Source: a virus
Virus record (IMG/VR): IMGVR_UViG_3300042934_000980
Location: 62,001-126,000 of that record
Length of the DNA stretch: 64,000 bases
Strand: one strand, 5' to 3'
Positions within the stretch are counted from its first letter, which is position 1; each line of letters begins with the position of its first letter. Below the pieces are notes generated by a model. It was not told the origin of the DNA. It did no database searches and saw nothing but the letters and a program-made list of their open reading frames with translations. The translations under genes and the position numbers were made by a program. Below, one piece after another: positions 1 through 8,236 of the stretch.

Positions 1-1960
1 CGTGGAAGGTGACAAAGTCTTCACCGGGGTAGTCCTTTTGGAACATGCTCAGCATGACGTCGCACATGTTCACCTTGGAGAAGAAGAACAAGCACTTGGT
101 GCCCGGCTCTCGGACATCGAGGTAATAATCCTCGTACGCCTTCTTAGCCACGTCGTAGTAGAACCGGGTCGTGACCTCGTTCTTAAGGATGCTGTCCTCC
201 CACGTCAGGTCATTGTAGCTGCCAAACTGCATCGTCTTTAGGTTGTAACGCCTTGGGTTGATGTCGTACAGGTAGGCCACAATGTCGATGTAGTTCTCAG
301 GCTCCGGCTCTTTCAGGCGGATGTTGACCGGGAACATGATCTTGTAAATCTTGTTGATAAACGGATCGTCTGCCGTCAAGGTTGCCGAGAGCAGCAAGAG
401 CTTGGGGAAGTTGCCGTACATCAACGAGATGCACACCTGGTGGATGGCCTCATGGCCTTCGTCAATGATCCTGAGGCCGCAACCTAGGCTCTTGTACAGG
501 GTGTCTAGGTCAGGGGCGTCCGGATCTTTCTTTTCATTGCGCAGGTACACATCGATCCGCGTCATGGTCAGAATAATGATCTTAGGATTCACCGCCCCCG
601 ACGCCAAAACCCCAGGCAGCCGGCTTAAGTCCTGTTCCCAGAGCAGCACATCCTCAGGTGCAAGCTTAAGGATATCCCCCAGCGCTTTAAGCCACGTGGT
701 CACGTACCGCGGTTGCACCGTGATCAACGTACGGGTGCCCATTAAGAGCATGGTGCGCAAGGCCATGTAAGTGTTGTGAGTCACCACATAGTCTTTGACC
801 ACGTACAGCTTGCTTGGGTGCTCCACGGAGATACAGCAGGTCTCCTGAGGCATCCCACGGTTGATGGAAACAATCTTGAGGGCCAAGTCAGGGTTATGAT
901 GACCACGCGCTTCAGACACCCGCTCAGGGCGTGTGAAGAACATCTCCGGGTATGGGAACTTGATGTACACGTTCGACAAGCGCGGCGTGGAGTTCAGTTC
1001 CGCAATCCCACCCAAACTCCACACCAGTTGCTGCACAAAGCTGGCCGTGCGTGGGTACTCGGTGGTGTAGGTTAAAGTGCCGTCCTGCTCCACGTACCCC
1101 CGGTTGTCCATTAAGCCTTGGAGCAGCTCCAGCCGTTGGACGGTAGAACCTTCCAAGTACTTCTCACTGAGCACTTGGTCTTCGAACCCGACCTTGTACA
1201 TGTTGCGGGCTTCGTTGCGTGGCGCTTTGCGCTCACTGTCCACCAACGGCAGGTAATAGGTCTTGCCCGACTCCACCATCTGTTGCGTGGTCAGGGTGTG
1301 GAACCCACCTTCAGCGGTGCGCACCTCCCACTGATGCTCAGGACAGCAAGTAACGTTACGACCGTCCTCCAAGATGATGATGTAGGTTTCAGTTCGGCCT
1401 TGGGGGTAGACACCGGTGACGTAGGTGTGCGAACCGTCCTGCGTCATCACCAGGTCATCCACCTGCAAGTTGCCGATGGGCACCCAGCCATTGATGGTGC
1501 GCACCGGGGTGTCCACGGCTAAAGCTTTGCCGTAGCCGGTTGAGGCGTTGTTGATCTTGATAGGCCCTGGGGCTAACTGGTAGTTGACCCACTCGTCCTG
1601 ACCTGGGCGGGTGTTTTCATACCCGGGCTGAAACTCAAAGCTTGCAGGTAACCCAAACAGCTCAGGTTCTTCGAACACTTGAATGCGGGTTGGGTTATAG
1701 CCTCGGTGCTGGGCGAAGTCTAAGAACTCCTTGAGCAACGAGGACGGAATGCGGTATTCGGTTTTGTCAAAGTTGGAACGGGCAAAGACGTGGGTCACCT
1801 TCCACGTTGTCTTGTTACGCACACCCGGTACAGGGACCTTACCCACCTTAAAAAGATGAGCTTTGCAAAAGGGCGTGATAACCTGTGCAAGGAACTCCCC
1901 GTAGAACCCAAAGATTCTCAGGTAGTTATGGGCACGGGCAATATGGGCTACATGTCTCAT
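1..1960 (-). CDS. SF2 DNA/RNA helicase, intein-containing, C-terminus cut by window edge
   Basis: The reading frame is open from the ATG at 1960 to the window edge (653 codons). AAAGG precedes the start. The P-loop GYGK(T) is split by an intein (residues 146-396); after splicing it reads STGYGKTYMAL. The Walker B/DEAD-box equivalent is DEGH (about residues 500-503) and motif III is SAT (about 525-527), so this is a superfamily 2 helicase or translocase. It lies just downstream of the non-virion RNA polymerase beta' C-terminal gene, matching my recollection that phiKZ gp75 follows gp74. A role in transcription or replication inside the phage nucleus is inferred. The C-terminal helicase lobe lies partly outside the window. 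Confidence 0.85.
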   Translation of the reverse strand, partial: MRHVAHIARAHNYLRIFGFYGEFLAQVITPFCKAHLFKVGKVPVPGVRNKTTWKVTHVFARSNFDKTEYRIPSSLLKEFLDFAQHRGYNPTRIQVFEEPELFGLPASFEFQPGYENTRPGQDEWVNYQLAPGPIKINNASTGYGKALAVDTPVRTINGWVPIGNLQVDDLVMTQDGSHTYVTGVYPQGRTETYIIILEDGRNVTCCPEHQWEVRTAEGGFHTLTTQQMVESGKTYYLPLVDSERKAPRNEARNMYKVGFEDQVLSEKYLEGSTVQRLELLQGLMDNRGYVEQDGTLTYTTEYPRTASFVQQLVWSLGGIAELNSTPRLSNVYIKFPYPEMFFTRPERVSEARGHHNPDLALKIVSINRGMPQETCCISVEHPSKLYVVKDYVVTHNTYMALRTMLLMGTRTLITVQPRYVTTWLKALGDILKLAPEDVLLWEQDLSRLPGVLASGAVNPKIIILTMTRIDVYLRNEKKDPDAPDLDTLYKSLGCGLRIIDEGHEAIHQVCISLMYGNFPKLLLLSATLTADDPFINKIYKIMFPVNIRLKEPEPENYIDIVAYLYDINPRRYNLKTMQFGSYNDLTWEDSILKNEVTTRFYYDVAKKAYEDYYLDVREPGTKCLFFFSKVNMCDVMLSMFQKDYPGEDFVTFH
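773..1525 (-). other. Class 3 intein (251 aa) in helicase Walker A
   Basis: This in-frame insertion lies between GYGK and TYMAL of the host helicase. It starts ALAVDTPVRT, with Ala where most inteins have Cys or Ser. It ends VVTHN, followed by Thr. The diagnostic class 3 triplet is visible: Trp66 two residues after the block B His64 (EHQW), Cys231 at block F (CCISV) and Thr249 before the terminal His-Asn. In class 3 inteins the block F Cys starts splicing. RLELLQGLMDNRG (about 131-143) looks like a decayed second LAGLIDADG motif, and no first motif is seen, so homing activity is probably lost. Confidence 0.88.
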
Positions 1961-2018
1961 ATCCGACCTTTGTTAATAGGGCATAAGGGAACCCGAAGGT
2001 TCCCCGATGCATAGCGGC

Positions 2019-4031
2019 TTAAGTTGCAGCGAGACTCCAGAAACTTTCGAGTACCGAACCCTGACGGTCCATCATCATAAAGGTCTTGGATTCGTTCAAC
2101 ACGTTTTGCTGTTTCTCGTAAATAAACAACCCACCGCCTCCACGGTTGGTGATACAGTTGACAAAGCTGGTGAAGTATTTATCGCCTGGACCATTGACCA
2201 TGGCATAGCTGAGGTTGTTGGGGTCTTTGGCCAAGCAGCAATACAACAGCGACTCGATGTGCACCGCATTGATGCCGGTGATCTCTTGGTTGATCAAGGT
2301 CCAGAACTCGGACAAGACTTCACCAAAGATCTTAGGCGTCACCACTTGGTTGCGCCAGGCGGTGTTGCGTTTGTTGAACGTCATGAAGTTCTCAACGCGG
2401 GCGCGGTGCATGTCCAAGTCTTCGCGGGTATACGGCAAGGAGAACATCGGTGCCAGCGAATTCCACTCACTGAGGTCAACCGCAATGAAGCGCTTGTCCA
2501 CTACCTTCCAGCCGCGATCCAGCACATACTTAAGGAAGTCCAGACTGAACCTGGCATTACGACTGGACACCGAAGTGGTCGCTGCGTGCTGCTGGGTAGT
2601 CTTACCGCCCATCATGATGTCTTCGACTTCATAACGGAACGTCACTTCACTGAAGTACGGCAGCTTGTCAAGCCCCACACCGTCAAGCATGTCCAGCGAC
2701 TTCAAGTCACTCAGGCTCTTAACGATGTCCGAGCGCAGCACCAACTCAGAGCCGGGTGTACAGATTTCTTCACGCAGGAAGATCTCATCGCCGTTACTGA
2801 AGATGATGTCCTTGTCACGGGTATGGGGAACAAATGCTCGCGACGTTGCATTTCGAATGAAGTGCTTGGTCGACAGCATTTTCTGACCCATCGGGTTACA
2901 CAGGGTGGTACCGGAGTACATGCCTGCGTTGGCGTCTTTGCCCATGATGGTGTTGTGCGGGATGGCCGACTTCATCATGCCGTAACATTTGCCACACGGT
3001 TTTCCGGCATTGGTAGAATTACAGAACGCCATGGAGCGCACGGTAACCGTATCGCCGGCTTTGATCTGCCCGACGTTGGTCTGGTCGATCAGCACCACCG
3101 CACCATCGTCCATGATCCGGAACTTGCCCATCAGCGACAACGCAAAGGCTAAGTTCGGGATCTTGATCGGCATGCCCACGGTGGTTCCACAGTCCACCAG
3201 ATGCCCCACACTGTGCAGCGGCGCACTGAGCAGGTGAATCTTGCGGTGGAACCATTCAGCGTCCTTCAAGCCCTTACCGTTGTTGATCAGGGATTTACCG
3301 GAGGCGTTACGCTCACCCAAGCTGTCCGCCACGTTGGTGATGCCGTGGGCGTACGGCACCATCACCGGGTTGGGGTTAATGGTGTTGTTCAAGTCAAACA
3401 CCGCCCCGCGAATGATCGTGGTTTGGAACGCTTGGTTGATACTCACCCCACCGGTACGGGCCAACAGCGCCATGGTGTTGTGGTTCAGGCTCGGTGCTTC
3501 CTTGATGTAGGTTGCAAAGAGCTTTTCACCGTCGTCGATGCTGACCTTCTTGTCGAGGATCTGCTGACGAATATCCATGATGCCGTCGTCTTCCATGAGC
3601 TCGGCCACAGACTCAGCGGTAGCCGAAATCTCATAGCCTTCACTCATGACCACGATCAGGTTGTTGAGCTTGTTCTGCCAGATGTGGATTGCCCGCTTGA
3701 TCCGATCGTTTTCCACCGGATCGTTGATGTGCGGCATCACCTGCTGCAAAGTCCAGTTCAGCGGGGTGGCAAGCGTCTTGTCCTCATAGACCACGTTCTT
3801 GCCACCGTCCGCTTTGTTGGACGGGATCAGCTCATCGACGCTGTACTTAAGGTCGTTGTACATCCGGTGAACGACCAAGCCCTGCCAAGTCAGCATCAAG
3901 GCAAAGGTGTCGGAGTTAACCTTCTTACCGAAGTCATCCTCCACCTGTGCCGCTAACCGCAACCCCCGCCAACGCAGGACTTGGGATTCATCCAGGTTAG
4001 CAAAGTCGCGTAGCTTAATGTGCATACCCAT
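2019..4031 (-). CDS. Non-virion RNA polymerase beta'-like C-terminal subunit (phiKZ gp74-like)
   Basis: This 670 aa protein resembles the C-terminal half of bacterial beta'. It has a SLGERNASGKSLINNGKGLKD stretch like the beta' bridge/trigger region, a KPCGKCYG zinc-type knuckle, and an AGMYSGTTLCNPMGQKMLS segment matching the conserved region that in bacteria reads AAQSIGEPGTQLTMRTFH. It starts MGMHIKL, and its ATG immediately follows the TAA of the upstream beta gene (TAAATG, with GAGG upstream), so the two are probably translationally coupled. The pairing with a beta C-terminal subunit matches phiKZ gp71-73/gp74 of the five-subunit non-virion polymerase that transcribes middle and late genes in the phage nucleus. 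The catalytic NADFDGD motif is in a separate gene at 17111-18751. Confidence 0.88.
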   Translation of the reverse strand: MGMHIKLRDFANLDESQVLRWRGLRLAAQVEDDFGKKVNSDTFALMLTWQGLVVHRMYNDLKYSVDELIPSNKADGGKNVVYEDKTLATPLNWTLQQVMPHINDPVENDRIKRAIHIWQNKLNNLIVVMSEGYEISATAESVAELMEDDGIMDIRQQILDKKVSIDDGEKLFATYIKEAPSLNHNTMALLARTGGVSINQAFQTTIIRGAVFDLNNTINPNPVMVPYAHGITNVADSLGERNASGKSLINNGKGLKDAEWFHRKIHLLSAPLHSVGHLVDCGTTVGMPIKIPNLAFALSLMGKFRIMDDGAVVLIDQTNVGQIKAGDTVTVRSMAFCNSTNAGKPCGKCYGMMKSAIPHNTIMGKDANAGMYSGTTLCNPMGQKMLSTKHFIRNATSRAFVPHTRDKDIIFSNGDEIFLREEICTPGSELVLRSDIVKSLSDLKSLDMLDGVGLDKLPYFSEVTFRYEVEDIMMGGKTTQQHAATTSVSSRNARFSLDFLKYVLDRGWKVVDKRFIAVDLSEWNSLAPMFSLPYTREDLDMHRARVENFMTFNKRNTAWRNQVVTPKIFGEVLSEFWTLINQEITGINAVHIESLLYCCLAKDPNNLSYAMVNGPGDKYFTSFVNCITNRGGGGLFIYEKQQNVLNESKTFMMMDRQGSVLESFWSLAAT

Positions 4032-6269
4032 TTACATGTCCTCACTCTGGGTGTGGTTGGTCATGTCCAGTTCGAACGCAGAGTCCCCCAGACCGGCTGG
4101 GTTAAACTCACGGTGCCCGGTGTAACGGGGCTCGCTCAAATCAGACGGCAGCTCTTTACGGATGGTGTAACCCGAATCCGAGAGCATGCTCGAACCCATC
4201 TTCACAGCCCGGTTGCTGTCGTACTCTTCCGGCTTGATCAGCTGGTCGATGTTAAACGGATCGTCCGCGCGGATAATGCGCTGCACCATGATGTCACGCA
4301 GGTCCGGGGAATACGCCATGGCCAATTGCTTGACCGTTTCCTGCCCACCGTGCTGGCTGGTGCGTAGTCGGCCTTCGGTTTCCCCGGTGTTGCGGTTGCC
4401 CTGGTCGCGGATCCAGCTGCTGTACTTGCTGCTGTCATTGAGTTTGGCTGGCATGCCGTAGAGGTTGGACTTAGGCAGGGCCTGAGCACTCATGTCGGTA
4501 CCAAACTTATCGAGCATCATAAACGACTGGTTCGCAATCAGGATGGGGTTGGCCGTCCGGATCCGTTCGCCCAAGGAGTTAACCATCGTGGCGTGCTGCG
4601 GTTTGAAGTCATACTTCTCACGCAAGGCGTTGATGATCCCCACCCCATAGAGCTCCGTGTCGCTGCGCACATGCACGGTGATCTGCGTAGCGCACACGTG
4701 ATCGACGTGCTCCTGCTTCTCCTCGTCATTGGCATAGGTCTGGTGCACGATGCGGCCAAACTCCGGAAAGCCTGTGTCGTAGAAATCAGTCAGCTCAGCC
4801 CATGCCGACTTGTAGTCACCGGCATTACGGAAAGCGATCACCCGTTTCTGGATGTTCACGTTCACGTAGTTGATGCTAAGCTCCATGAGCATGGAATAGA
4901 TCTGACGACGAAACGCCGGAGTGTTGTTAACGATCACTTCAGCGCGGGTGCCATCGTCATAGACCGGGGCATGATCGTCTGGGATGATCTTTACGCTGAC
5001 GCCCTTGTCACCGTTGGTACCGGCAAACTTGAACTTGACCCGACCCGAGACGATTTCGCGCAGCAGGATGGTCACGTTCCAGTCTTTAAGCTTCACCCGC
5101 TTGATGCCCCGACTCAACGGGTTGATCTTGCCGGTGTTGCCATGGCGGGTATAGTTGCCGTACGCCGAACGGATGAAGTTATCCAACGCTTCGGTGATCG
5201 GGATGTCTTTATTGCCGTTGGCGCCGACCTTGCGCTCGTACCAGCGGCAGACGTTGTTCCACATCTCATTCTGCTTTTTCTCGTAGCGCTCCAGAATTTT
5301 GTTGTGGGGCTGTTCGATGTAATCGGTGCCGCGGTTGTTGGCCCGGTTCTTCATCCGGTCACTGACCACTTCGACCGACATCACTTCACAGTCACGTGGG
5401 GCGTAGAACAGCACGTCATAGGTCAGGTCCGGGGTCTGCAGTGCTTTGCGGGTCAGGCTCACCAAGGCGTTCTCAGTGACACGCTTGCGAAAGCCCATGA
5501 CAATGCCGTCTTCGCGGATGCGCTGGCCGCTGGAGGGGAAGGAGGTAGGGTTACCGTCTTCGTCCTTGTACAGCATCAGCGGAATGTACTCTTCCTCATT
5601 CCATTGATAGCCGCGTTCATGCTTGAACATGCACTTAAGCCGATCCCGTGCATAGGACTCGGTCAGCCAGATGGCATCCTCCTCCGTGCCGAAGTGGGAG
5701 ATCGCCGCCACCTTGGTATTCATGCTAAAGCACCATTCACCGCTTTCGCTGATGCGTGGCGACTTGGCAAAGAGTGTGCCTTTGGAGAAGGTGGTGCCCT
5801 GGCCTTTCATGAGCTTGCGCAGCAGCTCTTTGTCGTACACGTACTCAAAGCCGACCGAGGTGTTCTGAACGTTATAGCGCGGCATCTCCAGGATGTCGTA
5901 CATGTTCTTTTCATCGTTCTTGAACACCACATACATCTTGCTCCAAGGATCGGTAGCAAACTGTTTGTCCATGCTTGGAACGTAGAAGACTTCTTCGACC
6001 ACCATGTGGCTGGGCGCTTCGATACGCCGGGCGGTCTTGGCGTACTGGTACTCAAAGCCTGTGATCATCATGCGCTCATCAGCGCCGCTGGTGACCACCG
6101 ACTTAGGGATCATGTTACCGGCCATGTACATCCGGCCAGCCGATGCTGACCACGGAAACAGGATCAGGTTATTGCTCACCCCAATCAGGGCTGGGTGCAT
6201 CTGATTCGGTGCGCGGAGAAACTGATACTTAACTTTGGGTTTGGACGGTTCTACGACTTGGTCACTCAT
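4032..6269 (-). CDS. Non-virion RNA polymerase beta-like C-terminal subunit (phiKZ gp71-73-like)
   Basis: The protein has 745 aa starting MSDQVVEP, with GGGAGA upstream. A longer frame starting at a TTG (6284) would place the Shine-Dalgarno site inside the gene. The segment FKFAGTNGDKGVSVKI followed by a PVYDDGT stretch corresponds to bacterial beta KMAGRHGNKGVISKI and its following DENGTP region, identifying the C-terminal part of beta. In phiKZ the equivalent gene is split by an intron with an HNH gene (gp71-72-73). Here the frame is uninterrupted. It is the first gene after an early-type promoter at 6330-6337 and is coupled to the beta' C-terminal gene. Confidence 0.88.
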   Translation of the reverse strand: MSDQVVEPSKPKVKYQFLRAPNQMHPALIGVSNNLILFPWSASAGRMYMAGNMIPKSVVTSGADERMMITGFEYQYAKTARRIEAPSHMVVEEVFYVPSMDKQFATDPWSKMYVVFKNDEKNMYDILEMPRYNVQNTSVGFEYVYDKELLRKLMKGQGTTFSKGTLFAKSPRISESGEWCFSMNTKVAAISHFGTEEDAIWLTESYARDRLKCMFKHERGYQWNEEEYIPLMLYKDEDGNPTSFPSSGQRIREDGIVMGFRKRVTENALVSLTRKALQTPDLTYDVLFYAPRDCEVMSVEVVSDRMKNRANNRGTDYIEQPHNKILERYEKKQNEMWNNVCRWYERKVGANGNKDIPITEALDNFIRSAYGNYTRHGNTGKINPLSRGIKRVKLKDWNVTILLREIVSGRVKFKFAGTNGDKGVSVKIIPDDHAPVYDDGTRAEVIVNNTPAFRRQIYSMLMELSINYVNVNIQKRVIAFRNAGDYKSAWAELTDFYDTGFPEFGRIVHQTYANDEEKQEHVDHVCATQITVHVRSDTELYGVGIINALREKYDFKPQHATMVNSLGERIRTANPILIANQSFMMLDKFGTDMSAQALPKSNLYGMPAKLNDSSKYSSWIRDQGNRNTGETEGRLRTSQHGGQETVKQLAMAYSPDLRDIMVQRIIRADDPFNIDQLIKPEEYDSNRAVKMGSSMLSDSGYTIRKELPSDLSEPRYTGHREFNPAGLGDSAFELDMTNHTQSEDM

Positions 6270-6329
6270 GTGCCAATCTCCCAACTAAAAAGATGCTCTG
6301 ATACAAAGGAAAGATGTGCTACTGATTGG

Positions 6330-6337
6330 ATAATATA
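6330..6337 (-). promoter_or_regulatory. Early-type promoter (TATATTAT)
   Basis: The minus strand reads AGATCTATATTAT, close to the phiKZ early promoter element TATATTAC, with an A/T-rich TTTTT stretch upstream. It lies about 60 bases before the beta C-terminal gene start. It matches six other copies in the window (see findings). Confidence 0.6.
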
Positions 6338-6374
6338 GATCTAAAAATGGTTAACCCTTCCAGCAGGTAGCTTT

Positions 6375-6704
6375 ATGCCCATTCCCAATAATACCATCGG
6401 TACCGACAAGGACGTGTACTTTACGGAGCGGTTTAAAACCTTGGTGCGGTCCGAAAAAGAGTTACTGGTGCGCACAGCCTCCTCCACTTCATTGCTTGAA
6501 CAGCACGTGTTGTGGGCCTACCGGAATGACTTCTACCGGTTGCTGCGCTACTACGGTATCCCGTCGCACTTGTGGTGGGTGACCGCCTACATCAACGGGA
6601 TTGAGAACCCTATGCAGGATATCTCAAAAATGGTGGCCTTCTTACGGCCTGATGAATCCACACTGTCCAACGCCATTGCCCGCAGTAATACGGTGCAAGG
6701 GTGA
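6375..6704 (+). CDS. Small protein, possibly baseplate-wedge gp53-like
   Basis: This lone plus-strand gene (109 aa, MPIPNNT) sits in a minus-strand neighbourhood, with a GCAGG ribosome site. The segment YYGIPSHLWWVTAYINGIENP (about residues 55-75) resembles the pattern of T4 gp53-type baseplate wedge proteins (tyrosine-rich stretch, W-W, N-x-I-x-N-P). That is a motif impression only. If right, it is a late virion gene read opposite to the early/middle polymerase genes. It is bounded by the early promoter on one side and a bidirectional hairpin on the other. Confidence 0.5.
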   Translation: MPIPNNTIGTDKDVYFTERFKTLVRSEKELLVRTASSTSLLEQHVLWAYRNDFYRLLRYYGIPSHLWWVTAYINGIENPMQDISKMVAFLRPDESTLSNAIARSNTVQG

Positions 6705-6753
6705 AAAATAAAGAATGCTAAACGAGTGGGTAGGGAGGCATTGCCTCCCTACC
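6704..6753. terminator. Bidirectional hairpin with AAAAATAAA tract
   Basis: GGTAGGGAGGC (6729-6739), loop ATT, then its complement (6743-6753), lies between convergent genes. In the minus direction the hairpin is followed after a short spacer by TTTATTTTT (complement of 6704-6712). Confidence 0.7.
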
Positions 6754-6771
6754 TGCTCTATGGCCGGCTGC

Positions 6772-8226
6772 TTACCACTGCGCCGGACCACTGTGATTAC
6801 CGCTGTTGTCAGGAACCACGCTTGGTGCAATACCGCCTGCGGTGATCGGTGGCATCATCATCATGCCATTGCCCATCATGCCAGCCATCATGGGGTTCAT
6901 CATGCCCATCATGTTGGGTTGCATCCCCATCATGTTAGGCTGCATCCCCATCATGTTCATCATCTGCTGGTTCTGCAATTGCAGGCCGTTGAGCTCGGTG
7001 CGCTGGAGGAAGTTACCACGGCGGGTGCAGTGGTAGACAACCGGCGCGCCGGTTTGCTGGTTGATGGCATGGTGAAGCACACGGCCCAGCTGCTGATCGA
7101 TCTCAGTGCGCTGGTAACGGTCGCCAGCTTGCATCGGCGGCGGCGTCAGGTCGTAGTCACCGACCATCATCGACTGCTGATTGTTCTGCTGACCGTTATT
7201 GACCTGCTGCTGCATGGGCTGCTGCGACTGGGCGTTCTGGTTACTGCTGACCGAGAGCAGCCCTGCCATGTCATTGCGACCCATGGCTTGGTGCTGATGC
7301 TCTTCCTGGGTGTTGTGGCTGTTGTAGTCCATCACCGGCACTTGGCGATAGGTTTCTGGCAGCTCTTCCAGGTGCTCCACCCAGCTCAGGTCGATGTTGT
7401 AGACACCGGCCTTGTCGAAGTCCGCCCGGAACATGTTCTGGACTTTATTCAGCTGTTCAGCGATCTCGGCGTAGCAACCCAGGTAGGCGATCATGCGAGC
7501 AGCCACTGGGGTGGTGGATTCGAAACCGAACTCGCTGGGGTTGTTGACCGCAGGGATCACGGTTTGGAACAGGTGCACGGCCAGCTTGAGAGCGGCGATC
7601 GAGACGGTGTGGTTGTTGAGCTCCACCGTCTGGTTGTCGCTTTGCCCTTCGCTACGCGCCAAGCGCTTGACGATCTCGTTGTAGAACGGGAAGGTGGGCT
7701 TGGCCTTGTAGTAGACGCGCTCGCCCAGTACGTTGCGCCCGCCGCCTTTGGTGACGGTGAAGTGAATGAAACGGTTGTCCAGACCGTCTTCTTCCAGCTC
7801 GATGTGCATACGGGCAAACAGACCCTTGAGCTCATCGCGCACGGTACGCTTGGCGGTCTTGAGGGGCTCCATCATGTCAATGGTTTCTTGACGCCAGGCT
7901 TTCTTGGGCTTGGGCGCGGTGGCAATGCCGAACAGCACGATGGGGTAGGAGCGGAAGACTTCCAGCAGTTTCATGCAGGTCATCTTGCGCATGATCTTGA
8001 ACACCTCGGTCTCCTTGGAGGTGATGTTCTCACAGGCCGGGTGGAAGAAGACCTTGTTGATCACGTTGCCGTCCAGCACGTTGGAGAGCGGCAGGTGCAG
8101 GTCCATCTCGTCGATGCGGATCGGGTATTCGTTGCCATTGGCCGACAGCATGATGCGGCCGTCGTCTTTGACCACCGCGTTCCACGATTTGAGCATCGCC
8201 AAGTACAGCTTGTTCAGTTCGTTCAT
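6772..8226 (-). CDS. Conserved phiKZ-group protein with Gln/Met-rich tail (gp70-position)
   Basis: The protein has 484 aa. Residues 1 to about 300 look globular. After that it becomes low-complexity: a Gln/Asn/His-rich linker (about 310-370) and a Met-rich tail with GMQPNMM repeats. The order with the following genes (gp69-like, gp68-like, beta C, beta' C) places it where phiKZ gp70 lies. No catalytic motif is recognised. Co-expression with the non-virion polymerase genes suggests a nuclear or transcription-associated role, which is inference from position only. A tail this disordered could drive self-association or RNA contact. Confidence 0.75.
   Translation of the reverse strand: MNELNKLYLAMLKSWNAVVKDDGRIMLSANGNEYPIRIDEMDLHLPLSNVLDGNVINKVFFHPACENITSKETEVFKIMRKMTCMKLLEVFRSYPIVLFGIATAPKPKKAWRQETIDMMEPLKTAKRTVRDELKGLFARMHIELEEDGLDNRFIHFTVTKGGGRNVLGERVYYKAKPTFPFYNEIVKRLARSEGQSDNQTVELNNHTVSIAALKLAVHLFQTVIPAVNNPSEFGFESTTPVAARMIAYLGCYAEIAEQLNKVQNMFRADFDKAGVYNIDLSWVEHLEELPETYRQVPVMDYNSHNTQEEHQHQAMGRNDMAGLLSVSSNQNAQSQQPMQQQVNNGQQNNQQSMMVGDYDLTPPPMQAGDRYQRTEIDQQLGRVLHHAINQQTGAPVVYHCTRRGNFLQRTELNGLQLQNQQMMNMMGMQPNMMGMQPNMMGMMNPMMAGMMGNGMMMMPPITAGGIAPSVVPDNSGNHSGPAQW
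6907..6957 (-). repeat. 21-bp tandem coding repeat (GMQPNMM)
   Basis: Two near-identical 21-base units (6907-6927 and 6928-6948) plus a partial third encode GMQPNMM repeats in the Met-rich tail. They differ at only two bases and stay in frame, which suggests recent slippage duplication. Confidence 0.8.
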
Positions 8227-8236
8227 GTGCTACCCC

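Noticed and set aside
4593-6149. Plus-strand frame of 518 codons opposite the beta C-terminal gene
   Set aside because: Antisense shadow; the minus strand carries clear polymerase motifs.
6270-6284. Upstream TTG start for the beta C-terminal gene
   Set aside because: The ribosome site GGGAGA lies inside this extension, so the ATG at 6269 is the better start.
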